Source of the DNA: Isoptericola sp.
GTDB lineage: Bacteria; Actinomycetota; Actinomycetes; Actinomycetales; Cellulomonadaceae
NCBI GenBank assembly: GCA_031180595.1
Contig: JAPSLQ010000013.1
Span: 1-38,088 of the forward strand
DNA: 38,088 nucleotides
Direction: 5' to 3'
Shown: positions 1-8,223 of the stretch, piece by piece
Layout of the letters: each line of letters starts with the position of its first letter
How positions within the stretch are numbered: position 1 is the stretch's first letter
The notes under the pieces: model-generated
The model's input: only the letters and a program-made list of their open reading frames with translations
What the model was told of the DNA's origin: nothing
The model's database searches: none
Translations under genes and position numbers: made by a program

Positions 1-521
1 GTCGTCGGGACCTCCGTGATCCCGGCCTGCTCGAAGAGCGCCTTGTTGTAGAACACGGCCTCCGTGGCCTGGATGAACGGCACACCGTGGTAGCCGCCGT
101 ACTGGGTGGCGTTCTGCAGCGCTGTGGGCGTGAGCTGGTCCTCCCAGCCGTACTCCTCGTAATACTGGGTGAGGTCGGCGCTCATCCCGACCTCCACGAG
201 CTCGCCGCCTAGCCCCGCGCCACCCCAGTACCGGTAGATGTCCGGACCTGCGTCGGTGCCGGCGGCCTGGCGCAGGGCGTCCTTGTGAGGGTCGGTGGCG
301 CGCTCCTCCGTCACGATGGTGATGCCGGGGTTCGCCTCCTCGAAGGCCTCGACGGCGGCGTCCCACACCTCCTGCCGCTCGCCTTCCTGCGTGAGCGTCC
401 AGACCGTGACCTCGCTCGCGCCTCCCTCGGCCTCGTTTCCGCCGCCGCCGCCGCAAGCTGCGGCTGTCAGGGCCATCGCGCTGATCGCGACAGAGCTGAC
501 GATCGTCTTGTTGTTGAGCAC
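1..521 (-). CDS. Sugar ABC transporter substrate-binding lipoprotein (partial, C-terminus outside window)
   Basis: This is the N-terminal ~173 residues of a family 1 extracellular solute-binding protein, the receptor of a CUT1-type carbohydrate importer. Translation from the GTG at 521-519 gives a lysine-bearing hydrophobic signal segment ending in LTAAAC followed by glycines, so the cysteine is probably lipidated. The mature part opens with VTVWTLTQEGERQEVWDA and later shows FYNKALFEQAGI, both typical of the family. AAGGAG lies just upstream of the GTG. It follows the nucleoside-hydrolase-like gene on the same strand after 73 bp, so the two are probably one operon whose permeases lie beyond the window. 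The same FEQAGIEELPTT-type segment occurs in the binding protein at 11091. The ligand is unknown. Confidence 0.88.
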   Translation of the reverse strand, partial: MLNNKTIVSSVAISAMALTAAACGGGGGNEAEGGASEVTVWTLTQEGERQEVWDAAVEAFEEANPGITIVTEERATDPHKDALRQAAGTDAGPDIYRYWGGAGLGGELVEVGMSADLTQYYEEYGWEDQLTPTALQNATQYGGYHGVPFIQATEAVFYNKALFEQAGITEVPT

Positions 522-594
522 CTTTGCCTCCTTGGTGATGTGTCGCCCCCTGTCGGCGTCGACGTACCGAGCCGTCGGAAGGTCCGAACCTGCT

Positions 595-1641
595 TCAGGC
601 GGATACGTCTGCCTGCCACCGGGTGAACTCGTCGAGCTTGAGGAAGAAGTCCTCGAACATCAGCCGGACGTCGACCTGGGTGTAGACGCGCATCGGCCGT
701 GCGCCGCGCACGGGACGGTACGTGCCGTCCGCCGTGAGCTCCGGCGTCGGTCGCTCCTCGTAGGACGACGACGACGAGTCGGCCTGGAACGTCGAACGCA
801 GGGCAGTGAGCAGGACGAGCGGCGAGTCACCCAGCGCGTACGACTCGCACACCTCCAGGCCGTGGTCGTGCACGCGTTGCTGCTCGTACGCGACCTCCTC
901 GTACAGGTATCTCCCCAGGGCTCCGCAGGACGCGACACGCTTGCGCAGCTCGACGTCGGACACGAGGCACTGGCGGTAGACGTCCCGCGGGATCTGCCAG
1001 ATGGTCAGGTCCGGCGCACCGAACAGCACGCGGGCCGCGTTGATGTCGATCAGGAGGTTGTACTCGATCGGCATGGCATCCATCGGTGGCAGGGCGAGGC
1101 CGTCGTGCTCGGGGCCGCCGATCCAGATCAGGATGAGCCGTTGGCCGATCCTGGGCTCCAGCAGGTAGGCGGAGGCCAGGTCCGTCAGGCCCCCGCCTGC
1201 CGCGTAGAAGAGCGGGGTGGCGACGTCGTCACGCATCGCCTCGGCGATGATCGCCTGCGCGGCGGCAGACACCTGCGGGGTCGTGGTGTCGACCATCGCC
1301 TCTGCCGCCCCCTCGTAGATGCGCTCGGTGGAGTCCAGGCCCATCCGCGCGAAGACGTCGGCAGCCACCGCGCGCGCGTTCCGCGCCGTCTCGGGTCCGG
1401 GGTCCATCGGGTCACCGGGTCGCAGGTGCGAGGCGATGATCAGCCGGATGTCGACCGCCGGCGACAGCACGTGGTGGACGAGCTGGAAGAGGTCGTCCGG
1501 GTCGCCCGAGAAGTCGTTGTCGATGATCACACGGGACCGAGGCGCAGGAAACGCCTGGTTACGCCAAGGCGTCTCTCCGAGGCGCCATCGCTTCGAGAAG
1601 GGGACGTCGTGGTCGATCGGCGGCCCGGGTACACGTGTCAC
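595..1641 (-). CDS. Nucleoside hydrolase-like protein (IUNH fold), catalytic His apparently replaced
   Basis: A 348-aa protein of the inosine-uridine-preferring nucleoside hydrolase superfamily, which normally cleaves N-glycosidic bonds of ribonucleosides using a calcium-bound water. The hallmark aspartate cluster is seen as VIIDNDFSGDPDD (residues 38-50), with a small insertion relative to the usual DxDxGxDD. EYNLLIDINAARVLF (193-207) matches the substrate/metal region. Near residue 271, where family members carry His-Asp (HDP), the sequence reads ALGDSPLV: the aspartate is kept and the histidine is Gly. That suggests an altered substrate or mechanism. The GTG start at 1641 is preceded by GGAG at 6 nt. 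A TTGACA / TACGCT promoter lies 44 bp upstream. It is first in an operon with a sugar-binding lipoprotein, so the natural substrate may be an imported glycoside. Confidence 0.8.
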   Translation of the reverse strand: MTRVPGPPIDHDVPFSKRWRLGETPWRNQAFPAPRSRVIIDNDFSGDPDDLFQLVHHVLSPAVDIRLIIASHLRPGDPMDPGPETARNARAVAADVFARMGLDSTERIYEGAAEAMVDTTTPQVSAAAQAIIAEAMRDDVATPLFYAAGGGLTDLASAYLLEPRIGQRLILIWIGGPEHDGLALPPMDAMPIEYNLLIDINAARVLFGAPDLTIWQIPRDVYRQCLVSDVELRKRVASCGALGRYLYEEVAYEQQRVHDHGLEVCESYALGDSPLVLLTALRSTFQADSSSSSYEERPTPELTADGTYRPVRGARPMRVYTQVDVRLMFEDFFLKLDEFTRWQADVSA

Positions 1642-1684
1642 AGCTGCTCCATCGCATCTTCATTCACGCTTGCATCCTCACCGC

Positions 1685-1714
1685 AGCGTAGGCACGCGGC
1701 TTCGGCGCTGTCAA
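1685..1714 (-). promoter_or_regulatory. Promoter of the nucleoside hydrolase-like / binding-protein operon
   Basis: On the minus strand TTGACA (plus coordinates 1709-1714) and TACGCT (1685-1690) are separated by 18 bp, a good sigma-70-like promoter. It would give a leader of about 35-40 nt before the GTG at 1641. Two direct copies of GCGATGTC (minus strand; 1724-1731 and 1741-1748) lie just upstream of the -35 and could be an activator site. Function not shown. Confidence 0.55.
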
Positions 1715-1748
1715 CGGCTCGCAGACATCGCGCATCCCTTGACATCGC

Positions 1749-2090
1749 CCCTACCCGCCCCTGCCGTGACGCGAGCACGAACTGCTCGACGATGACGCGC
1801 AGGACGTCTGGCTCCGGGCGTGGGGGCGAGGCAGAACACGATCGCGCGGGCCCTGGAGTCGATCGAAGGACGAGATTGGGTGCTCTCCCGAGTGGCCCAG
1901 CATCCGTACTCGCGTGATCGACTAGGCAGTCATCGCGACCATCGGGAACCCAACAACGCCTACGCCGACTACATCGGGCCCAGCTGGCTCGAGATCCGGG
2001 TCTGAACTGCGAGAACCGTCGGCGCCCGCAGCGTCGTTTCCTGGCGTCACGACCGCCGGAGCGCGGCGCCCCTGGACCGGCCGAGCGTCG
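1749..2090. other. Intergenic stretch with no convincing gene
   Basis: Upstream of the promoter at 1685-1714 there is no recognisable gene up to the stop of the carboxypeptidase gene at 2091. A short plus-strand open frame (about 1796-2005, ending ADYIGPSWLEIRV) has no start with a ribosome-binding site, and I do not recognise it. It could be a gene remnant or chance. No clear hairpin terminator or repeat was found here. Confidence 0.4.
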
Positions 2091-3545
2091 TCAGTACTCG
2101 ACCGGCGTCTCCACGGACTGCCAGTGCCACGGCTCCGGGAGGCGTCCGTCCGGACCGGCCCAGTCCGGGTGCACCCAGCCGAACTGCTCGGCGTTGGCCT
2201 TGAGCCAGACGTACCGCGGGCTGCCGAACCCCTCCGGTCCGACGCTCACGTCGATCGCGGTGCCGAGGCCGTGGTTCGAGCAGCCGGGCGGGGCGGCGAG
2301 CGGGTTGGGGTCGGCGGGGTTGTAGACGGCGACCTGCTCGTCGTACGTGCGGTACCCGGAGTTGACCGGGAGGTCCCGCCCGAAGTGTGCTCGGTAGGCG
2401 TCGTTGAGCGCCTCGAGCCCGCCGATCAGGTCGGCCCGGACGGAGTGCTGCGGTGCCCACGGGATCGGCGCGAGGTCGGCCGGGTCCAGCGTGCCGGCCT
2501 CGGGGAACCACAGCTGATCGGGGAAGGGGCAGGTCACGGCGTCCTGTGCGGTCATCAGGTCGGTCGTGGCCCGGCCGAGGTCGGCGCGGCGGGCTGCCAG
2601 GCTCGCCGACGCGCGCTCGACCTCGGCGACCTCCGCCTCGTCCAGCCGTTCGGGCGCGGTCGCAGCCACCTCGCCGCGAGTCGACTCGAGGGCCGCGCGC
2701 AGCGCGGACCTGACGGACTCGCCCGCGCCCAGCCCCTCGGTGGCAGCCAGCACCTGCTCGGCCCGGCCCACGACCGGGCCCAGCTCGTCGCGCGCGTCGC
2801 CGGCCGCGGCGAGCGCGAACTCGAGTCGGGAGCGGTCGACCGCCGCGACGGCGCGTGCCAGCCCCTCCCGGGCGCGTGTGGCGTCGCCCGGCAACCGGGC
2901 CAGGATCGGGGTCTCCGCCAGGACGGCCCGGGCGTCGTCGATGGTGCCGGCGAGCGTGGTCCGGACACGGTCGTCGACCACCCGGCCCTCGGAGCCGTCG
3001 AGCGCGCTCCGTGCGACGGCGACCTGCGCGGTCAGGTCGTTCGCCTCGGTCCACATGAACCAGCCGACGGCACCGCCTGCGGCCACCAGGAAGGTGAGCG
3101 GCAGGACCACCAGCGCGCGCCCCCGTCGACCGCGGGCCAGGCGCTCCTGCCCGGGCGACCGGCCCGTCGCCCGCACGGTGAGGTGGAGCAACGCCCCGCC
3201 CACCGCCGCGCCGAGGGCGTACCACGCCAGGTCCGGTGCACCGAACGTCGTGCCGAGCACGAACCGGACGAGGGGGAACCGCTCGATCAACGGTGCGGGC
3301 GCGCCGGTGAGGTGCGACAGCTCGATCGCCGCGCACGCCGCGAGCGCGACGCCGGCGGCGACGACCGGCGTCGTGCGTGGACGGACGAGCGCCACGACCA
3401 GGGCGACGAGGGTCGCGTAGAGGCAGTCCCCGAGCGGCGCGCCCACCGCCTCGGGCAGCGTCGCCCGGCCCACCAGGCCCGTGACGACCACGACGACGGC
3501 GAGGACGGCCGTCGCCGTGCGAGGCGGGCGGGGTCGCGGGCTCAC
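2091..3545 (-). CDS. Membrane-anchored VanY-type D,D-carboxypeptidase with N-terminal DUF2809-like domain
   Basis: 484 aa. Residues ~10-130 form several hydrophobic helices with the pattern of DUF2809 (GDCLYATLVALVVALVRP, AIELSHL, then GAPDLAWYALGAAVGG). A further membrane helix follows near 145-165. Next comes ~200 residues of alanine/arginine/glutamate-rich, probably helical stalk. The C-terminus is a peptidase M15B/VanY domain: SGYRTYDEQ (~398), SNHGLGTAIDV (423-433, zinc ligands His425 and Asp432) and EPWHWQ (471-476, Glu471 and His474). The family removes the terminal D-Ala from peptidoglycan stem peptides, here presumably on the outer face of the membrane. The GTG start at 3545 sits 8 nt downstream of a TAGGGT -10 element, which suggests a leaderless mRNA. 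The domain combination is the odd feature; the enzyme assignment is firm. Confidence 0.88.
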   Translation of the reverse strand: MSPRPRPPRTATAVLAVVVVVTGLVGRATLPEAVGAPLGDCLYATLVALVVALVRPRTTPVVAAGVALAACAAIELSHLTGAPAPLIERFPLVRFVLGTTFGAPDLAWYALGAAVGGALLHLTVRATGRSPGQERLARGRRGRALVVLPLTFLVAAGGAVGWFMWTEANDLTAQVAVARSALDGSEGRVVDDRVRTTLAGTIDDARAVLAETPILARLPGDATRAREGLARAVAAVDRSRLEFALAAAGDARDELGPVVGRAEQVLAATEGLGAGESVRSALRAALESTRGEVAATAPERLDEAEVAEVERASASLAARRADLGRATTDLMTAQDAVTCPFPDQLWFPEAGTLDPADLAPIPWAPQHSVRADLIGGLEALNDAYRAHFGRDLPVNSGYRTYDEQVAVYNPADPNPLAAPPGCSNHGLGTAIDVSVGPEGFGSPRYVWLKANAEQFGWVHPDWAGPDGRLPEPWHWQSVETPVEY

Positions 3546-3553
3546 AGCGGGAA

Positions 3554-3559
3554 ACCCTA
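3554..3559 (-). promoter_or_regulatory. -10 element of a probable leaderless promoter for the VanY-type gene
   Basis: TAGGGT on the minus strand lies 8 nt before the GTG start at 3545, matching the TANNNT-then-start layout of actinobacterial leaderless transcripts. There is no Shine-Dalgarno sequence. It lies in the 18-bp gap after the upstream reductase gene. Confidence 0.4.
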
Positions 3560-3563
3560 CCGA

Positions 3564-4184
3564 TCAGCCGGGTGCGCTCATGTCTCCGGTCTCGGGCGTG
3601 CCGTCGGCGAGCCCGTAACGCAGGTACACGGTGCCCTTCGGACCCGCGGCCGGTGGCTCGAGGAGCATGACGTTGGTCGGCACCGCGCCGCCGTCGAACA
3701 CCTTCTTCCCGACGCCGAGGACGATCGGGTGCACCCACAGGTCGATGCGGTCGAAGAGCTTCTCCCGCAGGAGTGTCTGCACCAGGTTGAGGCTCCCCAC
3801 GACCTTGATGTGCTCGTGCCTGTCCCGGATCTCGCGCACCGCGCCCGCCAGGTCCGGGCCGAGCTGTGCGGACCCTGACCACGAGAGGTCAGGCCTGCCG
3901 CGGGAGGCGACGTACTTCGGGACGCGGTTGAAGAGGGTGGCGATCGTGTCGTCGCCGCCCTGCTGGTGCGGCCAGTAGGCGGCGAAGATGTCGTACGTCC
4001 GCCGGCCGAGCAGGAGGGCGTCCGTGCCCTCGTACGCGGCGTCGACCTGCGCGCCAGCGACGTCGTCCAGCAAGGGCGCCTGCCAGCCGCCGAACGGGAA
4101 GCCCACCGGGTCCTCGTCAGGGCTGCCCGGCGACTGCCCGACGAGATCGAGGGTCGCGAAGAGCTCGATGTGGATGAGGCCCAT
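3564..4184 (-). CDS. RibD C-terminal / dihydrofolate reductase-fold protein
   Basis: 206 aa, beginning MGLIHIELFATLDLVGQ. It has the arrangement of the RibD_C/DHFR-like family: ALLLGRRTYDIFAAYWP, YVASRGRPDLSWSGSAQL, then HIKVVGSLNLVQTLL and IDLWVHPIVLGVGKKVF. These proteins bind NADPH; most lone copies in actinomycetes have no assigned substrate, so a role in riboflavin or folate synthesis should not be assumed. The ATG at 4184 is chosen because GGGAGAAG precedes it and the family similarity starts there; the open frame extends upstream without support. It lies 18 bp from the VanY-type gene and 113 bp from the YbdK-type gene, all on the minus strand. Confidence 0.85.
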   Translation of the reverse strand: MGLIHIELFATLDLVGQSPGSPDEDPVGFPFGGWQAPLLDDVAGAQVDAAYEGTDALLLGRRTYDIFAAYWPHQQGGDDTIATLFNRVPKYVASRGRPDLSWSGSAQLGPDLAGAVREIRDRHEHIKVVGSLNLVQTLLREKLFDRIDLWVHPIVLGVGKKVFDGGAVPTNVMLLEPPAAGPKGTVYLRYGLADGTPETGDMSAPG

Positions 4185-4297
4185 GGTCTTCTCCCGACGA
4201 GGTGTCGTCTCGGTCAGAGGGGAGACCCGCATGGGCGACCGGACTCATCGGTGCGGCGGTGGTCCTGGATGACCGTCGTCGTCAGCCGTCCTCCGCG

Positions 4298-5566
4298 TCA
4301 CTCGACCCCGGCGCGTTCCGGCGCCGTACCCGAGGTGGCGGCGGAGGCCTGCGGTCCGGTTGGCGGTGGCGTCCCGACCCGCAGGGCGGACTCGACCACG
4401 TCGACGGGTTCGTGCCGACGGGCGTAGGCCTGGCGCTGGGTTCGCGTGCCTGAGCCGTCGCCGAGGATGGCGGTCACGACGGCCCGGACGTCGTCGGCCT
4501 CGTCGTGCTCCTCGAGGACCGGTCGGAGGAGGGCCAGCAGCTCGGCCACGACGCCGCCCGCGGGCGCGAGGGATCCGGTGGCGGGACTCACGAGGAGATC
4601 GTCGAGGCCGAACCGGCTGGCGCGCCACGTCCAGGCACGCAGCTCGGCGGCGCTGACGGGCGGGGGCGGCTGCCCGCCGCGCCACTGCCGGGCGGCGGTC
4701 TCGACGAGCGCACGCACCAGTGCGGCGAGGACGGCGGCGTGCGTCACGTCCATGCAGATGTCGGCCACGCGCACCTCCACGGTGGGGAAGTGGGCCGACA
4801 GGCGCGCATCGAAGTACAGCATGTCCTCGTCGAGCGGGACGCCGGAGTCCAGGAGCGCTCGAGCCTGCCGGTCGTACGCCGCGGCCGAGCCGAAGACGTC
4901 GCACGGCCCTGCGGTGGGCCACCGGCTCATGGCCTGGTAGCGGTAGCTGGCGGACCCCGAGTCCACCCCGTACCAGAACGGCGAGTTGGCGCTGAGGGCC
5001 AGCAGCACCGGCAGCCAGACCCGGATCCTGTCCAGCACCGCCACGCCCTCGTCCCGGTCGCCGACCTCGACGTGCACGTGGAAGCCGCACGTGAGGTGCC
5101 TGACGGCGAGCAGCCCGGCGTGGTGCTGGATCCGGAGGTAGCGCGGCTCGGGGACCAGGCTCGGCGGCTCGGCGAAGACCGACGTGGCCATCGCCACGAC
5201 CCGTCCACCGACCGCACGGGCAGCCGCGTCGGCCAGCGCCCGGCCCTCGCGGATGGCGGTGAGCTGCTCCGCGAACGTCGTGCAGGGAGGCCCGACGACC
5301 TCGATCTGCTCGCGCTGCAGCTCGACCGTCAGCTGGTGGTACGCGGGCGCCTCGGACGTTCTGGGCGACCGGGCGAGGTCAGGTGCGAGGAGCGGCTCCG
5401 CGGGCCGACCCGCCGTGGCCACGGCAGCCTGCGCGCGCTGCTGCGCGGCGTGCACGGCGTCCTGGCCCGCGGAGAGCGGGCGGTGCGTCCGGGCATCGAC
5501 GAGCAGCAGCTCCTCTTCCACACCGAAGCTCCGCACAGGCCACCCCGTTCTCGTGGATCCCTCCAT
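4298..5566 (-). CDS. YbdK-type carboxylate-amine ligase (glutamate-cysteine ligase 2 family)
   Basis: 422 aa from the ATG at 5566. The N-terminus RSFGVEEELLLVD, then CGFHVHVEVGD, SANSPFWYGVDSG and VEVRVADICMD are signatures of the GCS2/YbdK family, which forms a gamma-glutamyl-type amide bond using ATP. Actinomycetes use such ligases for uncertain purposes, and members have weak glutamate-cysteine ligase activity, so a glutathione role is not implied. The frame stays open for 41 further codons upstream, but the family begins at MEGSTRTGWPVRSFGVEE. The start lacks a strong ribosome-binding site. A hairpin at 5675-5704 separates it from the propeller gene upstream, so it is probably transcribed independently of the cluster. 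Confidence 0.87.
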   Translation of the reverse strand: MEGSTRTGWPVRSFGVEEELLLVDARTHRPLSAGQDAVHAAQQRAQAAVATAGRPAEPLLAPDLARSPRTSEAPAYHQLTVELQREQIEVVGPPCTTFAEQLTAIREGRALADAAARAVGGRVVAMATSVFAEPPSLVPEPRYLRIQHHAGLLAVRHLTCGFHVHVEVGDRDEGVAVLDRIRVWLPVLLALSANSPFWYGVDSGSASYRYQAMSRWPTAGPCDVFGSAAAYDRQARALLDSGVPLDEDMLYFDARLSAHFPTVEVRVADICMDVTHAAVLAALVRALVETAARQWRGGQPPPPVSAAELRAWTWRASRFGLDDLLVSPATGSLAPAGGVVAELLALLRPVLEEHDEADDVRAVVTAILGDGSGTRTQRQAYARRHEPVDVVESALRVGTPPPTGPQASAATSGTAPERAGVE

Positions 5567-5674
5567 GGTGGGCACACGATGGAGGCACCCGCATCGGCAG
5601 CCCGACGTGGCGTGATGGGACGGTGAGGCGAGGCCCTCGAGTCGAGGCGGGACGGCGTTCCGGCGTAGACAGCC

Positions 5675-5704
5675 CCGCCCCGGCGTCACAGCGCGCCGGG
5701 GCGG
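5675..5704 (-). terminator. Hairpin downstream of the propeller-protein gene
   Basis: CCGCCCCGGCG (5675-5685) pairs perfectly with CGCCGGGGCGG (5694-5704) around an 8-nt loop, starting about 18 nt beyond the stop at 5723. There is no clear U-tract, as is common in GC-rich actinomycetes. It marks the likely right-to-left end of the two-gene propeller transcript. Confidence 0.6.
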
Positions 5705-5722
5705 AGCTTCGGCGGGCCTACG

Positions 5723-8158
5723 TCAGCCCAGCGAGGCGCACTGGCCCGAGGCCGGGCCGGTCACCTCGTTCTCCGTCCCGCTCGGTGTCCACCGGTTGTC
5801 GCTGCACGCGAGCGGGCCGCCGACCTCGTTTCCGTCGACGACGACGTCGCCGCGGTTGCCGGTCAACGAGACGCGGGACTCGAACGTGTTGTCGCGCAGC
5901 TCGACCGATCCGAGGGTGTCGCGGACGGAGACCGTGCCCGACACGGTCGATCCCGTCACGACCACCCGTCCCGCGCCGGTAGCCCGCAACGGACCGTCGA
6001 TCGTGGCGTCGGTCGCGACGAGCGTCGCGTCGTCGGCCACGATGACCGGCCCGGCAACGGTCGCGTCGGCGAGGCACACTGTCCCGTTCGAGATGGTGAG
6101 CCTGCCCTCGTGGCCTCCGGTGACGGTCGAGTCGCAGTGCACCGCGGTGGCGAAACGGTAGACGTGCGTCCCTTCCGAGAACCAGACGCGACCGTCGGCA
6201 TCGACCGTGAGCGCGTGTGCGTTGCGGTCCACGACGACGTGTCGTTCGTCGCGGGCCGCGTCGAACCAGCCGAGGCCCTCCCCACCCCAGTCGACGTAGA
6301 GCCGGCCGTCGAGCGGGTTGAACTCGAGCTGCTGTGCGCCCTGTGCGCCGTCGAAGCCGCGCGAGACCTCGCGTGTGGCGACGTCGAGGGCGAACACCTC
6401 GCCCGCGGCGGTGCCCCAGAGGGTGCCCGCGCCGTCGAACGCGAGGTCGCTCACCGTGCCGGCTCCCGGGACGGGCGCCGTCTGCCAGAGCAGTTCACGG
6501 TCGTCGACCGACCAGGCGAAGACGACCGCCTCGCTGGCGCGCGGCTGGGTCGCCGTGTACCCGCCGTAGATCGACGAGGCACCGTAGACGATCCCGTCAC
6601 GGTACGTGAGCGCCACGATGCTCTGATCGGGGACGAGCCCACGCTCCTGGAAGACGACCTCCTCGGTCGCGGAGTCCCAGAGCAGGAAGACCCCGCCGTA
6701 GCGGTCGAGGCCGGGCTCTGTTCCGAGCGCCACGTACCGACCGGCACCAGTCAGCGCCCCGGCGCGCACCTGCTCCTCGCTCTTGAGATTGACGATCTGC
6801 CGGGGGTTCTCTGGCAGGCCAGGTTCGCTCGACGGCGAGTACTCGCTGCTGTTCCACAGCTGCGTCGGGTCGTACTCGTAGAGTCGCGCGTCAGGGTAGG
6901 CGCCGAGGTACGTGCGGTCGCCGATCGTGACCATCGCCTCCATCTGTGCGAACCGACGGAACGACGTCTGGTCGCCGGAAACACTGTCGAACGTGGCGAA
7001 GCCGCCGCTGAGGAACCCACCCGCGTGCACCCGGTCGCCTGCGCCTTGCGCGAGCACGGTGACGGGGATCGGCGTGCCAGGGATCTGCGCGTCGACGAAG
7101 TCGAACGCACCGGTCACCGGGGAGTAGCGGAACATCGAGCCGCGCCACAACAGGCCCACGATGCTCCTGCCGGGGAAGTCTGGGTCGTCGAGTTCCGCCC
7201 ACCCGATGCCCCTGGTGTTCGCCACCCGGCCCTCGAACGGCATGTCGGTAGGCGTGAGCGTGCGGGTCGTCGGGTCGTAGCCGTGCAGCCGCCCGTCGGC
7301 GACGAGGTACACGGTCCCGTCTGGGCCCGGCGCGGAGACGTCCAGGCCGTGCGCGGCCGGGATGTGGTCGACCCACTCCCCGGCGGCGACGTCGTAGACG
7401 AACAGGTCGTCGGGGGACGCCTCACCGTACCGGGCGTAGAGATGGCCGTCCCAGACGTTCAGGTCGTAGACGTACTCCGAGGCCGGGTCGGCGGCGGGCG
7501 GTGCGGGCAGCTCGGCCGTCGAGCCCGTGACGGGGTCGAGCGCGAAGACGCGGCTCGGCCGGCTCGTGCCGAGGTACACCGTGCCGTCCTCGTAGGCCAC
7601 GCTGCGGACGTAGTCTGAGCTCGAGACCCTGCCGTAGTCGCGGAACCTCCCCGTCGCCGGGTCGTAGGAGAACACCGCTCCGTTGGGTGACATGCCTCCG
7701 TAGACGACGCCGTTCTCGTCGCTGTCGAGCGACCACACGAACGTGCCGCTGGGCAGCGGGTTGCCGAGGTCGATGACGCCCGTAGCGGCGGTCCATCGGT
7801 AGAGGTGGGAGGAGCCGTAGCTGCCGACGTAGACCGATCCGTCGACCGAGACCTCGACGGCCCACGCGCCGCCCGAGCCGGGCAGCGGGTAGGTCGCCAC
7901 GAGCTCGCCGGTGTCTGGGTCCACGGCGTTGAGCGCCGCGGGAGTGCTGCTCGACGCGCTCCACAGCACCGTGTCGCCGTGAGGGCCGGACCCCACGTCG
8001 CCCCCGATCAGGAGGACGTCGCGGAGCGGCTCGCCGAGGTCCTCGACCGGCGACGCCGGCTCGGCTCCGGCGGTTGAGGTGAGGAGTCCAACCGTGATGG
8101 CGGCGGCGGTGAAGGAAGCGATGCCGCGCCAGGGTCGTCGTCGGGACGTTTCACTCAT
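5723..8158 (-). CDS. Secreted beta-propeller protein with C-terminal four-Cys beta-solenoid (paralogue A)
   Basis: 811 aa with a Sec signal peptide: RRRP, a hydrophobic stretch, then TAGA-E near residue 32. Residues ~45-660 carry repeated propeller blades with motifs such as DGSVYVGSYGSSHLYRW, GVVYGGMSPNGAVFSYDPATG and GTVYLGTSRPSRVFALDPVTG, resembling streptogramin-lyase/PQQ-like propellers. The last 137 residues form a separate domain with four cysteines (675, 695, 785, 807) and repeating V-x-GPV rungs of about 20 residues, resembling a short right-handed beta-solenoid. It is paralogous to the products at 8224 and 23355. It lies 65 bp downstream of paralogue B with no hairpin between them, so the two are probably co-transcribed. 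Role unknown; an extracellular carbohydrate-binding protein or a polysaccharide lyase is possible, since several lyase families are propellers. ATG at 8158 is chosen for the signal peptide and a GAGAG-type site. Confidence 0.85.
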   Translation of the reverse strand: MSETSRRRPWRGIASFTAAAITVGLLTSTAGAEPASPVEDLGEPLRDVLLIGGDVGSGPHGDTVLWSASSSTPAALNAVDPDTGELVATYPLPGSGGAWAVEVSVDGSVYVGSYGSSHLYRWTAATGVIDLGNPLPSGTFVWSLDSDENGVVYGGMSPNGAVFSYDPATGRFRDYGRVSSSDYVRSVAYEDGTVYLGTSRPSRVFALDPVTGSTAELPAPPAADPASEYVYDLNVWDGHLYARYGEASPDDLFVYDVAAGEWVDHIPAAHGLDVSAPGPDGTVYLVADGRLHGYDPTTRTLTPTDMPFEGRVANTRGIGWAELDDPDFPGRSIVGLLWRGSMFRYSPVTGAFDFVDAQIPGTPIPVTVLAQGAGDRVHAGGFLSGGFATFDSVSGDQTSFRRFAQMEAMVTIGDRTYLGAYPDARLYEYDPTQLWNSSEYSPSSEPGLPENPRQIVNLKSEEQVRAGALTGAGRYVALGTEPGLDRYGGVFLLWDSATEEVVFQERGLVPDQSIVALTYRDGIVYGASSIYGGYTATQPRASEAVVFAWSVDDRELLWQTAPVPGAGTVSDLAFDGAGTLWGTAAGEVFALDVATREVSRGFDGAQGAQQLEFNPLDGRLYVDWGGEGLGWFDAARDERHVVVDRNAHALTVDADGRVWFSEGTHVYRFATAVHCDSTVTGGHEGRLTISNGTVCLADATVAGPVIVADDATLVATDATIDGPLRATGAGRVVVTGSTVSGTVSVRDTLGSVELRDNTFESRVSLTGNRGDVVVDGNEVGGPLACSDNRWTPSGTENEVTGPASGQCASLG

Positions 8159-8223
8159 GATGTATCTGCTCTCTGTTCGTTCTGGGACGTGCTCGGGTCG
8201 TCGGTTGGGTGTTGGTCTCGTTC

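Noticed and set aside
295-1917. Long plus-strand open frame opposite the binding-protein and nucleoside hydrolase-like genes
   Set aside because: Arginine-, valine- and aspartate-rich translation without recognisable domains, no ribosome-binding site, fully antisense to two well-supported genes; a GC-rich shadow frame.
1820-2005. Short plus-strand frame as a real gene
   Set aside because: 61 codons, no ribosome-binding site, no recognisable motif; described only as intergenic.
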